From assembly GCA_965247535.1 (NCBI GenBank), contig OZ252018.1:1364001-1428000 (forward strand): a stretch of 64,000 bases of DNA. Direction: 5' to 3'. Positions 51,545 to 60,349 of the stretch are shown here, piece by piece (the first letter of the stretch is position 1; every line of letters begins with the position of its first letter). This stretch comes from JAPPHY01 sp965247535. GTDB taxonomy: Bacteria > Chloroflexota > Dehalococcoidia > Lucifugimonadales > UBA2985. Position numbers and translations under genes: made by a program. The notes beneath the pieces are model-generated. The model searched no databases, was not told where the DNA came from, and saw only the letters and a list, made by a program, of their open reading frames with translations.

Positions 51545-52918
51545 TCATGCTTCCACTTGTTCGCCGTTATTGCCGCCGGCGATGATCCTAGCCGGGACGC
51601 CGGCCACGCGTGCACCTGGGGGCACGTCCTTCGTCACAACCGACCCGGCGCCCGTGCTGGCGCCCGCTCCTATCCTCACCGGCGCTATCAGCATTGAATC
51701 ACTGCCTATGAATGCGCCATCTTCCACGATCGTGCGGTGCTTGTCGACGCCGTCGAAGTTGCAGGTCACGGCGCCCGCGCCTATGTTCACACCTTCGCCA
51801 ACCCACGAGTCACCAACGTAGCTGAAGTGGCCCATCTTGGTGTCTCGCCCTAGCCGGCTATTCTTGATCTCTGCGAAGTTGCCCACGTGCACGCCCGTCT
51901 CCACGTGGGAATCCGGGCGAACATGACTGAAGGGGCCGACGTCCACGCCCTCCTCGAGCACCGCGCCCTCCACGACCGAGTGCAGGACACGGCAGCCGTC
52001 CGCCAACATGGAGTCGGTGACCATGGATCCGGGACCGATCGCGCATCCCTTCCCTATAGAAGTCCTGCCCTGCAGGAAGGTATTGGGATAGACCACGCTG
52101 TCCTCGCCCAGTTCCACCGTCAAGTCGATGAAGGCCGGTTCCATGACGCTGACGCCCCGCAGCCTCCAACCGTCGTTGACGCGCCTCCGCATCGCCTCCC
52201 TGGCTCGGTCGAGCTGCACGCCGTCGTTCACGCCAAGAGCCTCCGATGCGTCCACAACGGGCATTGACTCAACCGCGTGCCCCTGGCGAACCGCCTCTTC
52301 AACCAGACCCGTTAGGTAGATTTCGCCGTTCGGGGCTGTCGGCAGCTCGGACAGGGCTTTCCACACCCACGGCGATTTGACGCAGTAGACGCCCACGTTG
52401 ACCTCTGTAATGCACGCGAACCGATCGTCCAGGTCGGCCTCTTCCACAATGGAAGCGACTGCGCCACTGCTGTCTCTGACCACGCGCCCCATGCCATGCG
52501 AAGGCGGGCCGTCGCAGGTAAGGATGGTGAGGCAGGCGCCCGTCGACTCGTGGCGCTCGACCAGCGCGGAAATCGTAGCCGAGGAAACGAGCGGAAGGTC
52601 GCCGTTGATGGCGAGAACGTGGCCCCTATGCCCGGCCAGCAGAGTACCGGCCTGGGCTAGTGCGTGGGCTGTTCCAAGCGGCTCAGACTGCTCGACGGGC
52701 GATACACAGCCGCCAATGGCCTCGCCAATGTTCGGTGGGCCTGGCGAGACCACCGCGACCAACTCGTCCAGACCTGCTCCGCGGAGTGAGTCAGCCACGA
52801 GGCCAACCATGGCGCGTCCACATATGGGCTGGAGGACCTTCGGCACGCCGGACCTCATCCTAGTACCTCGTCCCGCCGCCAAAACGACGGCTTGCCAACT
52901 ATCCACTTTCGCCGCCAA
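51545..52918 (-). CDS. glmU: Bifunctional GlcNAc-1-P uridyltransferase / GlcN-1-P acetyltransferase
   Basis: 457 residues. N-terminal nucleotidyltransferase: AVVLAAGRGTRMRSGVPKVLQPICGRAM, GTAHALAQA, VLAINGDLPLV. C-terminal left-handed beta-helix with hexapeptide repeats (VGNFAEIKNSRLGRDTKMGHFSYVGD, NIGAGAVTCNFDGVDKHRT, FIGSDSMLIAPVRIG). Makes UDP-GlcNAc for cell-wall and glycan synthesis. It precedes the CorC-like gene. Confidence 0.95.
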   Translation of the reverse strand: MAAKVDSWQAVVLAAGRGTRMRSGVPKVLQPICGRAMVGLVADSLRGAGLDELVAVVSPGPPNIGEAIGGCVSPVEQSEPLGTAHALAQAGTLLAGHRGHVLAINGDLPLVSSATISALVERHESTGACLTILTCDGPPSHGMGRVVRDSSGAVASIVEEADLDDRFACITEVNVGVYCVKSPWVWKALSELPTAPNGEIYLTGLVEEAVRQGHAVESMPVVDASEALGVNDGVQLDRAREAMRRRVNDGWRLRGVSVMEPAFIDLTVELGEDSVVYPNTFLQGRTSIGKGCAIGPGSMVTDSMLADGCRVLHSVVEGAVLEEGVDVGPFSHVRPDSHVETGVHVGNFAEIKNSRLGRDTKMGHFSYVGDSWVGEGVNIGAGAVTCNFDGVDKHRTIVEDGAFIGSDSMLIAPVRIGAGASTGAGSVVTKDVPPGARVAGVPARIIAGGNNGEQVEA

Positions 52919-53090
52919 ATGCAGAAGGCGGCCCCGCTATAGCTGCACGCAAAGCGAAAGCCACCCTCTCACGCAAAATCTGGGCAAGAACTCATCCCGT
53001 CAGGATGATAGCATGGCGCGTTTCGCGCTGTCAAATTTTGCGCGGCGATATGTGGGGCGTCCGCCGCAATGTGGTATGCTATGCACTCGC

Positions 53091-53181
53091 GGAGAGGTGG
53101 CCGAGAGGCTTATGGCGCCGCTCTCGAAAAGCGGTTCCCGGTTGCACCGGGACGTGGGTTCAAATCCCACCCTCTCCGCCA
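53091..53181 (+). tRNA. tRNA-Ser (CGA)
   Basis: Type II tRNA: acceptor GGAGAGG/CCTCTCC, anticodon stem CCGCT/AGCGG with loop CTCGAAA (anticodon CGA), long variable arm (TCCCGGTTGCACCGGGA), T-arm GGGTTCAAATCCC, discriminator G and encoded CCA. TATGCT at 53075-53080 is a possible -10. Confidence 0.95.
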
Positions 53182-53215
53182 GTGGCTCAGCGCGCGGCGT
53201 AGAGTGGCCGCGTCC

Positions 53216-53305
53216 GGAGAGGTGCTGGAGTGGCCGAACAGGCGCGACTGGAAATCGCGTAGGGGAGCAATCCTCTCGTGGGTTCGAATCCCACCCTCTC
53301 CGCCA
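53216..53305 (+). tRNA. tRNA-Ser (GGA)
   Basis: Second type II tRNA, 34 bp after the first: acceptor GGAGAGG/CCTCTCC, anticodon stem CGCGA/TCGCG with loop CTGGAAA (anticodon GGA), long variable arm, T-arm GGGTTCGAATCCC, discriminator G, CCA encoded. Probably co-transcribed with the tRNA-Ser (CGA). Confidence 0.95.
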
Positions 53306-53458
53306 TCCCCACATCTCCCAGACCGCCCTGCCCACTCTCTCCGCTCAAACCTCGTTCTTGCCTGCCGGTTGTCATTGTGGGCTTCCCTTCTCCGAGGCTC
53401 ACCTTTTTGCTCCAAAAGTGGCGCGCTGCCCAATGAGAGTTGTCCGCTCACTAACCGG

Positions 53459-53877
53459 CTAATGTGAGTGATTCAGGTAAGCCTCTATCGAAGGTGCAAC
53501 GTGCCATACAGTCTCGCGTGTCGCAACGTCAGCAAGCGTCACCCAATCATAGCTGTCGTGCTCTAAGGGGTTTAGGTGCACAGGCGAGGAAGGCCTAGAA
53601 GGTTCAACTTGATAGGTCACTGTCACGAATTCTATCGGCCGTCCAGCGGTATCTAGATTGCGTTGCTCAGCTAGCTTCCGATATACCCTCACACCTAAGC
53701 CCGTTTCTTCCCAGAATTCGCGAACTACAGCCTCTTGCGGGGTCTCGCCCTCATTTACTAACCCCCCGGTGGGTCCCACTGCCCCCCAAGATAACGTCCA
53801 GCGCGTCGCCTCAGCAGCAACAAACGGTTGTTGTCAAACAGAAGGGCATGGGCGACGAACCTAACTTCTATTGGCAA
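53459..53877 (-). pseudogene. NUDIX hydrolase gene, frameshifted at a G6 run
   Basis: Minus strand. TTG 53877 begins VRFVAHALLFDNNRLLLLRR...GGQWDPPGG, the normal NUDIX N-terminus. At plus 53762-53767 a run of six C (G6 on this strand) shifts the frame: reading on gives stop codons, while the frame continuing to 53459 encodes GGLVNEGETPQEAVVREFWEETGLG, the NUDIX box, and the rest of the domain. Adding one base to the run restores about 139 residues, the usual size. Real mutation and homopolymer error are both possible. The predicted product would hydrolyse nucleoside diphosphate derivatives. Confidence 0.75.
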
Positions 53878-54092
53878 GATATGTCCCAGTTAATTGATGG
53901 AGGTGTCTGGTGAGACCCTCTGAATTGCCTTTGACAGTTGTACCACGATTCAGGAGACTTCGATAGAGATTGATTGGGATCAGAAGGATGTCGGACACCA
54001 GCGAGGGATATGAGAGGGAGGTATGCTGGTGCCAGGATGGGTGCATATGGGGCCATACTGCCGGGAGCGGCGAAGTTAGGCACGATTCCCGG

Positions 54093-54385
54093 CTAGTCGT
54101 GAACGGCACGCTCTCCGTGTCTGGACGTCTTGATCGTCACTGGCAGCTCGGCGGCCACTAGGTAGACTTCGTCGTCCTCTGCGGCAACCAACTGGTTGAC
54201 GCGACCTAGCTCATCCGCGTAGATGCGGCCCAGCTGAGTTGAGGGCACCACTTCCAGTCCCGCCTCGTTGCTCACGACAATCCAGGATGCGTCACCGCTT
54301 CGGTACAGCTCCAGAAGTTTCCGGACCTCAGGCAGGATGTCGTGGCGGGATGAGTGCGGATCCGGACCGTTGAGCAGGAGGTTGA
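54093..54385 (-). pseudogene. 3' fragment of cobU/cobP (adenosylcobinamide kinase)
   Basis: The frame encodes ILPEVRKLLELYRSGDASWIVVSNEAGLEVVPSTQLGRIY, then ELGRVNQLVAAEDDEVYLVAAELPVTIK, the C-terminal half of the adenosylcobinamide kinase/guanylyltransferase. The Walker A half is missing: at about 54385 the sequence changes to a transporter fragment in the opposite orientation. No other cobalamin genes are in the window. Confidence 0.75.
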
Positions 54386-54705
54386 TGGTAGTGTTCAGCC
54401 TGTTCGTGCAGATGTCCGAGGGAGCTACCTTCTCGGTGGTGCCATTCATAAACCGCAGGGCACTTGGGTCAGTGGCGGGTATCGTGGGAGCCGGCGGCAA
54501 CGCGGGGGCCGTAGCCTTCGGGTTCCTGTTCAGGATGGAGTCCCTGGACACCCAGGGAGCGCTGGCGCTAGTGGGGCTGTTTGTGCTTGCGGCCTCTTCG
54601 CTGGTATTCCTTGTCAGGTTCTCCCCTGCTCGAGAGTCGGAGGAGCGGCAGGCAATACAGACCGCCCTGGCCTCCAGGCGCATGGCGCGCGCTACTGCGG
54701 AGTGA
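54382..54705 (+). pseudogene. 3' fragment of a NarK-type MFS transporter gene
   Basis: Encodes VFSLFVQMSEGATFSVVPFI, AGIVGAGGNAGAVAFGFLFR and LVRFSPARESEERQAIQTAL, nearly identical to the end of the transporter at 60350-61704 but in opposite orientation. The frame is intact through TGA at 54703-54705. No 5' part exists; it begins at the junction with the cobU fragment. Confidence 0.85.
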
Positions 54706-55095
54706 GAAGTCGAAGTTGCGTTTGTCGCCGGTACACTGAGCACGTCCTGGCTATGGGGCCGCGTGAGGCACTTCAATCGCATACGATTCCATCCGGAGGT
54801 TCCTTCGAGTCTCGGACTGTGATGGCCGCATCCTGGGAATGCCGGGACCATGTTTCCCAACGCAGGCCTGGTAGTCATGCCCTACGAGATTCTCCGAGGC
54901 AGTAGACACATCCGGCTCATTCTAGCACACTGGCTGCGCGGCAGTGGTTGGATGCTGAGACACGACATGGCGAGGAGGAAGCCTGTATTCCCTAGCCTAG
55001 CCTCCCGCGGGAAGTCGACGAAGCCCGGTCAAGACCCCAAGAGGTCGTTCAGGCAATCCGACCCGGATCACAATCGTGCTGGAGAGGGAAGTCTG
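54706..55095. other. Gene-free stretch after the MFS fragment
   Basis: No supported ORF. The first ~60 bp (TTTGTCGCCGGTACACTGAG) resemble the region beyond the narK stop (minus strand of 60290-60340), so the duplication extends past the stop codon. The rest shows nothing recognisable. Confidence 0.4.
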
Positions 55096-56520
55096 CTATG
55101 AACCCCTTGCCCGTGCGTGACTTGCTTGACGCATGGTGCTCCAGGGCTTTCGCGTGAAGTGGAGGCCCAGGGCTCTCTCAATCTCACGCCACTTGCGCTC
55201 CTCCTCCCACGTCACGAACGTAACCGCCTCGCCGGAGCAGCCCGCGCGACCGGTCCGTCCGACGCGGTGAGTGAACAGCAGACCGGAGTCAGGCACATCA
55301 TAGTTGATGACCTGGCCAATACCCTCAACGTCCAGACCTCTGGCGGCCACGTTTGTTGCCACCAGGATGGCCACCTCGCCTGACCGGAAGTCATCCATGA
55401 CCCGTTCCCGTGCGCCCTGGCTCAGATTTCCCTGGAGCGCGCCAACCGGGTATCCCATCGAATCCAACTGGCTCGCGAGTTTCTTGACACTGTGCTTGGT
55501 CTTTCGAAACACGAGAACCGAAGCGCCATCACGCTGATTCAGCAGCGTTTTGAGAGCCTCGATCTTGTCGCCCTGTTCGATGCCGTAGACCAGGTGCTCA
55601 ACGCTGGGGGGAGCCTGCATTCCTGCGTCTACCTCCACTCTCACGGGCTGGCGCATGTGCTTCCCCGAGGTCCGGGTCACCCACTCCGGCATGGTTGCGG
55701 AGAAAAGCGCCGTCTGTCGGTTCCTGGGCATCCTGTCAATGATGGATTCCACGTCCCTGGCGAATCCCTGATCCAGCATTTCGTCAGCCTCATCCAGGAC
55801 AAGGAATCCTACCGATTCCAGCTGGAGGGTTCCCTGGCGCAGATGGTCAAGGGTACGGCCCGGCGTCCCAACGATAATATGGGGTCGGTTCTTCAACGCC
55901 GTGTACTCCGGCCTGAGGGACCGGCCTCCATAGAGCAGCGTCACTCGGAGCTGCTGTCGAGAAGCCAGGGCCTCGATGACCTCGGCAACCTGGATGGCCA
56001 GCTCGCGGGTGGGTACCATTACAAGAGCCTGGATTTGCCTTAGCGAAGGGTCGCAACGCTCGACCATCGGCACTGCAAACGCGAGCGTTTTGCCGGATCC
56101 TGTACGCGCCTGGCCTATCAGGTCCCGCCCCTCGAGGAGCGCAGGGATGGCCTTTTCCTGGATCGGCGTGGGGTCGATGATGTTCATCCGGAGGATCGCC
56201 GCCCTGGTTGCAGCCTTGAGGGACATTCCGGCAAAGGCCACCGCACCGTCCAGATTATCCTGAGCAGGCGGGTCATCTACGGTTGGGAGTTGCTCCCTCA
56301 CGGTAGATCTGACGCTGGAGGTGGGGCTTGTCCGGCGGGCACTGTAGCACTGACGACAGTACACCGGCCGGTCCTGGGCCGGGCGAAAGGGGACAGTCGT
56401 TGGCATGCCGCAGTCAGTGCAATCTGCGGGGTAGCTTTGGACACGGGTGGAAGGTAGGGGGCGAACGGTTGGGGAACTAACAGACATGTCGAAGAGACTC
56501 CTTGGTGACATAGGCAACAC
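55096..56520 (-). CDS. DEAD-box RNA helicase with N-terminal zinc ribbon
   Basis: 474 residues. Residues ~30-65 form a zinc ribbon (CTDCGMPTTVPFRPAQDRPVYCRQCY), fused to a full DEAD-box core: Q motif FAGMSLKAATRAAILRMNIIDPTPIQ, Walker A ARTGSGKT, DEAD in LVLDEADEMLD, SAT in FSATMP, and HRVGRTGRAG. Unwinds RNA in ribosome assembly or mRNA decay, commonly at low temperature. This ribbon-helicase combination is known from Chloroflexota and candidate phyla. The short Arg-rich C-terminal tail may help RNA binding. M1 is ambiguous: ATGs at 56520, 56511 and 56487 are in frame. Confidence 0.92.
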   Translation of the reverse strand: MLPMSPRSLFDMSVSSPTVRPLPSTRVQSYPADCTDCGMPTTVPFRPAQDRPVYCRQCYSARRTSPTSSVRSTVREQLPTVDDPPAQDNLDGAVAFAGMSLKAATRAAILRMNIIDPTPIQEKAIPALLEGRDLIGQARTGSGKTLAFAVPMVERCDPSLRQIQALVMVPTRELAIQVAEVIEALASRQQLRVTLLYGGRSLRPEYTALKNRPHIIVGTPGRTLDHLRQGTLQLESVGFLVLDEADEMLDQGFARDVESIIDRMPRNRQTALFSATMPEWVTRTSGKHMRQPVRVEVDAGMQAPPSVEHLVYGIEQGDKIEALKTLLNQRDGASVLVFRKTKHSVKKLASQLDSMGYPVGALQGNLSQGARERVMDDFRSGEVAILVATNVAARGLDVEGIGQVINYDVPDSGLLFTHRVGRTGRAGCSGEAVTFVTWEEERKWREIERALGLHFTRKPWSTMRQASHARARGS

Positions 56521-56563
56521 CTGTGATTCAGCGCGGGGCGAAGAGACGCGATCGAGGAGTCTG

Positions 56564-56953
56564 ATGGACCGTTGCTGTGTGAAACCTTGGCGGGGCTACT
56601 TGCCGCAATCCGTAGTATAGCAGACCTTTGTCGAGGATGTATACAGGTTTGGATGGCGGTTTTCCACCACCCCAAGTTCCTGCTACCCCGATGGCACTCT
56701 GGTCGATCTCTTCCTCATGGGCAGGGACGATTGGGCCGTCGTCGTCACCGGCCACGGCGACACGATTGGTTGGCTCAGAATGCAGTCCGCCAGGGGCCAG
56801 AACAGGAAGATAGCCCGGGTGTGCCGGAGCCTGAACGTGGCGAGGGCGCATAATCGGGTCACGGTGATCGCTCAGAACTGCCGAACGCTCGGCGAACCGG
56901 TTGCAAGGGTTGCGCAGGCTGCGGTCCTGATTTCGCACATCGGGTTCAGCTAG
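56564..56953 (+). pseudogene. Frameshifted DUF1828-like gene
   Basis: The frame ending at TAG 56951-56953 encodes CYPDGTLVDLFL, then TGHGDTIGWLRMQSARGQ and LGEPVARVAQAAVLISHI, which match the DUF1828 family (YPDG...DLF, LGETLRWLRMQ, LxEAVxRLAQAAL). A family-like N-terminus (CETLAGLLAAIRS) lies upstream in another frame from TTG 56572, so a frameshift between about 56620 and 56655 breaks the gene. The usual C-terminal WFT motif is missing. DUF1828 proteins occur in phage- and defence-associated loci; the biochemical role is not established. Confidence 0.5.
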
Positions 56954-57070
56954 ACGCTCCCCACCGGAAGCGCAGGACGGGGCCGTCTTCCCCTTCTACA
57001 GGGGGCGGTCCCGCTCTCATTCAACCGGGCGCGGCAAGGCCGCGCTACTTCACACACAAGGAGAACCGAA

Positions 57071-57463
57071 TTGGCACACACCATCAACAAAGTCGAGCTT
57101 CTGGGCAGGGTTGGGACCGACCCTGAGACGCAGTATACGCCGGGCGGCACCGCCGTCACCAAGCTGAGGCTGGCAACGGACAGGCGACGCCAGAACGGGG
57201 AGACCGAGGCCGACTGGCACAACATCGTCGTCTGGGGCAAAACCGCAGAGGCCGTGAACCAGTACGTCGGCAAAGGCCAGCGGGTCTACGTTGCGGGACG
57301 CCTCGTCCAGAATTCGTGGGAAACCGAGGACGGTCAGCACCGCCACCTCACCGAGGTCGTGTTCCTCGACAACCGAACACCGACGCCCGCATCAGCCGAG
57401 CGCAAGAACCACGGGGCCGCTTCCCACTACAGGGGCGGACCCACTACTTGTTCTAACCGATAG
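57071..57463 (+). CDS. ssb: Single-stranded DNA-binding protein (element-type)
   Basis: 130 residues from TTG 57071, preceded by AAGGAGAACCGAA. OB-fold SSB with NKVELLGRVGTDPETQYTPGGTAVTKLRLATDR, WHNIVVWGKTAEAVNQYVGKGQRVYVAGRL. The tail is short and lacks the acidic DDDIPF end of chromosomal SSB, as often seen in SSB copies carried by integrative elements or phages. It is followed by a RadC-like gene with a 15-bp gap. Confidence 0.85.
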   Translation: MAHTINKVELLGRVGTDPETQYTPGGTAVTKLRLATDRRRQNGETEADWHNIVVWGKTAEAVNQYVGKGQRVYVAGRLVQNSWETEDGQHRHLTEVVFLDNRTPTPASAERKNHGAASHYRGGPTTCSNR

Positions 57464-57478
57464 ATGAAGGAGGCCGAC

Positions 57479-57905
57479 ATGACCAGGAAGAAGACCCACA
57501 CCAAGGACACCGCGCTGCTGGACGCCCTGCGGAGCAACCTGAACCTGCTGGGAGAGCTGGCGGTGCGCTACGCCGTCGAGTTCCACCCGGAGCCCCCCAC
57601 GGAGGGACCTACCCATTATCTCCTGCCCCGAAGACGTGCGCGGGCTGCTGGGGCCGGATATGGCCTCGCTCTCCCAGGAGCAACTCAGAGTGCTGCTCCT
57701 GAACGCCAGGAACCAAGTCATAGGCCAGCGGGTCATCTACCAGGGCAACGTCTCATCGGCCATCGTCCGGAACGCCGAGGTCTTCCGCCCGGCGGTCATC
57801 GAGGCCGTCCCCGCCGTCATCGTCAGCCACAACCACCCGTCCGGCGACCCGGCCCCAGCAATCTCATACGGCCCTATGAAGATGTGGGAGTACTGCCCAT
57901 CATGA
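57479..57905 (+). pseudogene. RadC/JAB-domain gene, frameshifted and 3'-truncated
   Basis: ATG 57479 follows AAGGAGG. The first frame encodes TKDTALLDALRSNLNLLGELAVRYAVEFHPEPP; after a C6 run at 57592-57597 the frame with homology shifts to CPEDVRGLLGPDMASLSQEQLRVLLLNARNQV and the metal-binding SHNHPSGDP. Normally about 40 residues follow; here similarity ends after SHNHPSGDPAP and unrelated sequence leads to a stop at 57905. A RadC-like protein paired with ssb is typical of mobile elements, so this is a remnant of one. Confidence 0.7.
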
Positions 57906-57969
57906 ACTTCCTGTCCCAAGACATCGCCACCACAGCCCAGTCCGCCCTAGGTTGTGCGGAGCGCAATCG

Positions 57970-58683
57970 TCAACGGGACGGCGTGCAGGTTGGCAGCGGG
58001 ACGATGGTAGGAACCGGCAAGAACGTCTCGGCGGTATTGTTGGACTCGTCGCTCTCGTCGATAGAGGAACCAGCATCTACAACGGCTACGTTCTCACTGC
58101 GAAGACTCGTGGAAACAACCAATGTTGCAGATGCTCCCGCTCTCAGGCCGTCCACCGTTTCTGTAACAGCCTCGTTCAGTTGAACCGTGAAACTTCCCGC
58201 ATCCCCGCCGCCTACGTTGCTGACGCGGGCGGTTATTTCGCCGATGTGGAACGGCAAGTTTGCGCTGCTGGAAACTATGCACCCGTCCCCCCACATGATA
58301 CTGGGGTTCGATTTCAACCGAACCGCGATCTCTACGACCAAATCGGGCAACGGCGCAGGCGCCGGAGTGGCGTCCGAGGTTGGAGTTTGCGTGGCAGCCA
58401 TTGTCGCCGTCGGACTGGGCAATGGCTTAGGCGCCGGAGTGGCGTCCGAGGTTGGAGTTTGCGTGGCAGCCATGGTCGCCGTCGGACTGGGCAATGGCTT
58501 AGGCGCCGGAGTGCTGGCCAAGATTGGATCCTGTGTAGCGGCCGCGGTCTCGGTCTGATCCGGCGCAGATGCGGCCTGGGGCGCGGGATCACATGCTGAG
58601 AGCGAAACTACGGCCAACACGCCAAGAAGGAAGAGCCCCGCGCATCGGTGACCGGCCCCCCGCCAGCTGAGCATCAGATGCAC
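57970..58683 (-). CDS. Lipoprotein with CARDB-like domain and Pro/Thr-rich repeat
   Basis: 237 residues. Signal peptide ending in the lipobox VSLSAC at about residue 31; a Pro/Thr/Ala-rich linker containing a 24-residue unit (TPAPKPLPSPTATMAATQT and so on) repeated twice with near-identical DNA; then a ~110-residue beta-sandwich with VVEIAVRLKSNPSIMWGD and SIDESDESNNTAETF, the usual end of CARDB adhesion domains. Likely anchored to the outer face of the membrane. GAGGTGCATC precedes the ATG. Function in adhesion is inference. Confidence 0.75.
   Translation of the reverse strand: MHLMLSWRGAGHRCAGLFLLGVLAVVSLSACDPAPQAASAPDQTETAAATQDPILASTPAPKPLPSPTATMAATQTPTSDATPAPKPLPSPTATMAATQTPTSDATPAPAPLPDLVVEIAVRLKSNPSIMWGDGCIVSSSANLPFHIGEITARVSNVGGGDAGSFTVQLNEAVTETVDGLRAGASATLVVSTSLRSENVAVVDAGSSIDESDESNNTAETFLPVPTIVPLPTCTPSR
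58357..58515 (-). repeat. 72-bp tandem repeat in the lipoprotein gene
   Basis: Two full 72-bp units (58357-58428, 58429-58500) and the start of a third, differing by one or two bases; the unit is a multiple of three so copy-number changes keep the frame. Confidence 0.9.
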
Positions 58684-59579
58684 CTCTCTTTAGTGTCAGT
58701 GTCAATTATCTCACGGATAGCAGGGTCTGCGTGTCTCGTCCGGGTGATCGCCAAGCACAGTCACGTACTGACGTGTCACCCCGCTCCATAGGGCCGTGGA
58801 TGCCCCCTGCACCGTGTTTTGCATCACATACCCCGTTTCCCCGCCATGTCGTGACCCCTACGCCATCGCCCGAGTTTTGGCCCTTCAGACTGAACTGGGG
58901 CCTTTCAAGAAAGTGTTCACTGTTCACGTCCTGTAGAGGGGCCTTCCCCTTGTTTCAGCTACGAAATCACGACTCCCGTCACTCTGTTGCCAAACTCGAT
59001 CTCCTGTACACCCCTTTCACATGGTCCACACCCCTCCAAGGTCGGCAGAGCCTGGAAGGTGCATCACATGATACACCTCACGGGGGATATCCCCCACGTC
59101 ACATCAGACCGCGCCAAGAAAGGCGGCCGTCAGCTCCGCCGGCCCATTTTCCCTGCTCCGCCTCCCCGATTTCGGCCCTTCAAGCCTCTGGTACAAAACG
59201 ACCCACCTAACTGGACAAAATCAAGAACCTTCGCACTGAGGTTTGTTGTGGACGTGTAGTCGGAGGCTCATTTTGGCCCTTCCGGCGAACGCCCGCCATG
59301 TGCGGAGGCGGACATGGCTATGCGCAAGGCGCTGACCGTCCCGCACGTCCCCCCCTTTCGCCATCCTGCACTAGACTCAAGTCCGCGCAAGAGATTCAGG
59401 TCCGCATTTCACAAATCACCCCTGCGACCAGACTCAGGTGACTTTCCGCCCACGACTTTCCGTGTGCAGAACGGGCCACCACCTAGCCACGTCGTGTCTC
59501 TGCAACCCACCGCTCCTGCGCGGTTCGTGTGCTAGAATTGGCTGGATATGTCCACAGCCTTGAAGAGTCTCGTACGTGC
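58684..59579. other. About 0.9 kb without a recognised gene
   Basis: No ORF with coding character was found on either strand. Three copies of a short motif, TTT(T/C)GGCCCTTC, occur at about 58875, 59170 and 59271. TAGAAT at 59533-59538 may be the mobA -10. The sequence could be eroded mobile-element DNA like that to its left. Confidence 0.4.
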
Positions 59580-60233
59580 GTGATTACTGGGCCTGAACTG
59601 GGAGACGTGGACGCCATCGTCCTTGCGGGAGGCCAAAGCGCCCGTATGGGTGTGCCAAAAGCGCACCTGCCATTCGGCAACGCCACACTCCTGGAGACGG
59701 TAGTCGCGATTCTGCGGCCTGTGTTCAAGACGGTGTACGTGGTGGGCCGCGACCGAGAGCGACTGGCTAGCCTGGGCGCCACGCTGCTCATCGACGATCG
59801 CGACGAACAAGGCCCGCTGGTGGGACTCGCCCGTGGACTCGCTGCCTCCGATGCGCGGTGGTGCTTTGCAGTGGGCTGCGATATGCCCTTCCTGTCGCCG
59901 CAGGTCATCCGGCGTATGGCAAGCCTTCTCACCGCCGAGTGCGACGCGCTGGCGGCGAACGTTGGGGGTCGCATTCAACCCCTGCACGCTTTCTACTCCA
60001 CCGCCTGCCTTTCCACGGCATTGGGGCTGCTGGATGAAGGGACGACGTCGCTGAAAGCCCTGCTCGCAACGTGCAAGGTCCAGTACGTGGATGGCCGTGA
60101 GTTCCTTGACCTTGACCCGGAGCTGGCTTCCTTCATGGACCTGGACACCGAGGTGGAGTACAGGGCAGCCCGTGAGATGAGTGAGCGCGTGGGTGCATTG
60201 GAGCCTCGGCCGGTGGACAGGACAATGGAATAA
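59580..60233 (+). CDS. mobA: Molybdenum cofactor guanylyltransferase
   Basis: 217 residues from GTG 59580; an earlier GTG at 59529 is in frame but a TAGAAT -10-like element lies between. The NTP-transferase signature LAGGQSARMGVPKAHLPFG, RDEQGPLVGLARGL and GCDMPFLS (Asp for Mg2+) identify MobA, which links GMP to molybdopterin for enzymes such as nitrate reductase. It lies convergent to the nitrate/nitrite transporter and nirBD, suggesting a functional link. Confidence 0.88.
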   Translation: MITGPELGDVDAIVLAGGQSARMGVPKAHLPFGNATLLETVVAILRPVFKTVYVVGRDRERLASLGATLLIDDRDEQGPLVGLARGLAASDARWCFAVGCDMPFLSPQVIRRMASLLTAECDALAANVGGRIQPLHAFYSTACLSTALGLLDEGTTSLKALLATCKVQYVDGREFLDLDPELASFMDLDTEVEYRAAREMSERVGALEPRPVDRTME

Positions 60234-60298
60234 GCCTGGGAAGGTACTTCCTGCACTCGATTGAGGCGTCTCACGTGCCCCTATCGCTAGGAAGCAGT

Positions 60299-60333
60299 TT
60301 GTCGCCTGGACGCTGAGCACACCCAGGCGACAA
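60299..60333. terminator. Bidirectional hairpin between mobA and narK
   Basis: TTGTCGCCTGG and CCAGGCGACAA (11 bp, perfect) around a 13-nt loop in the gap between the convergent genes. Confidence 0.65.
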
Positions 60334-60349
60334 GCGTACCTTCGTAACC

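Noticed and set aside
54850..55101. 83-aa plus-strand ORF
   Set aside because: Codon use and composition look non-coding and it overlaps the helicase end; no start signal.
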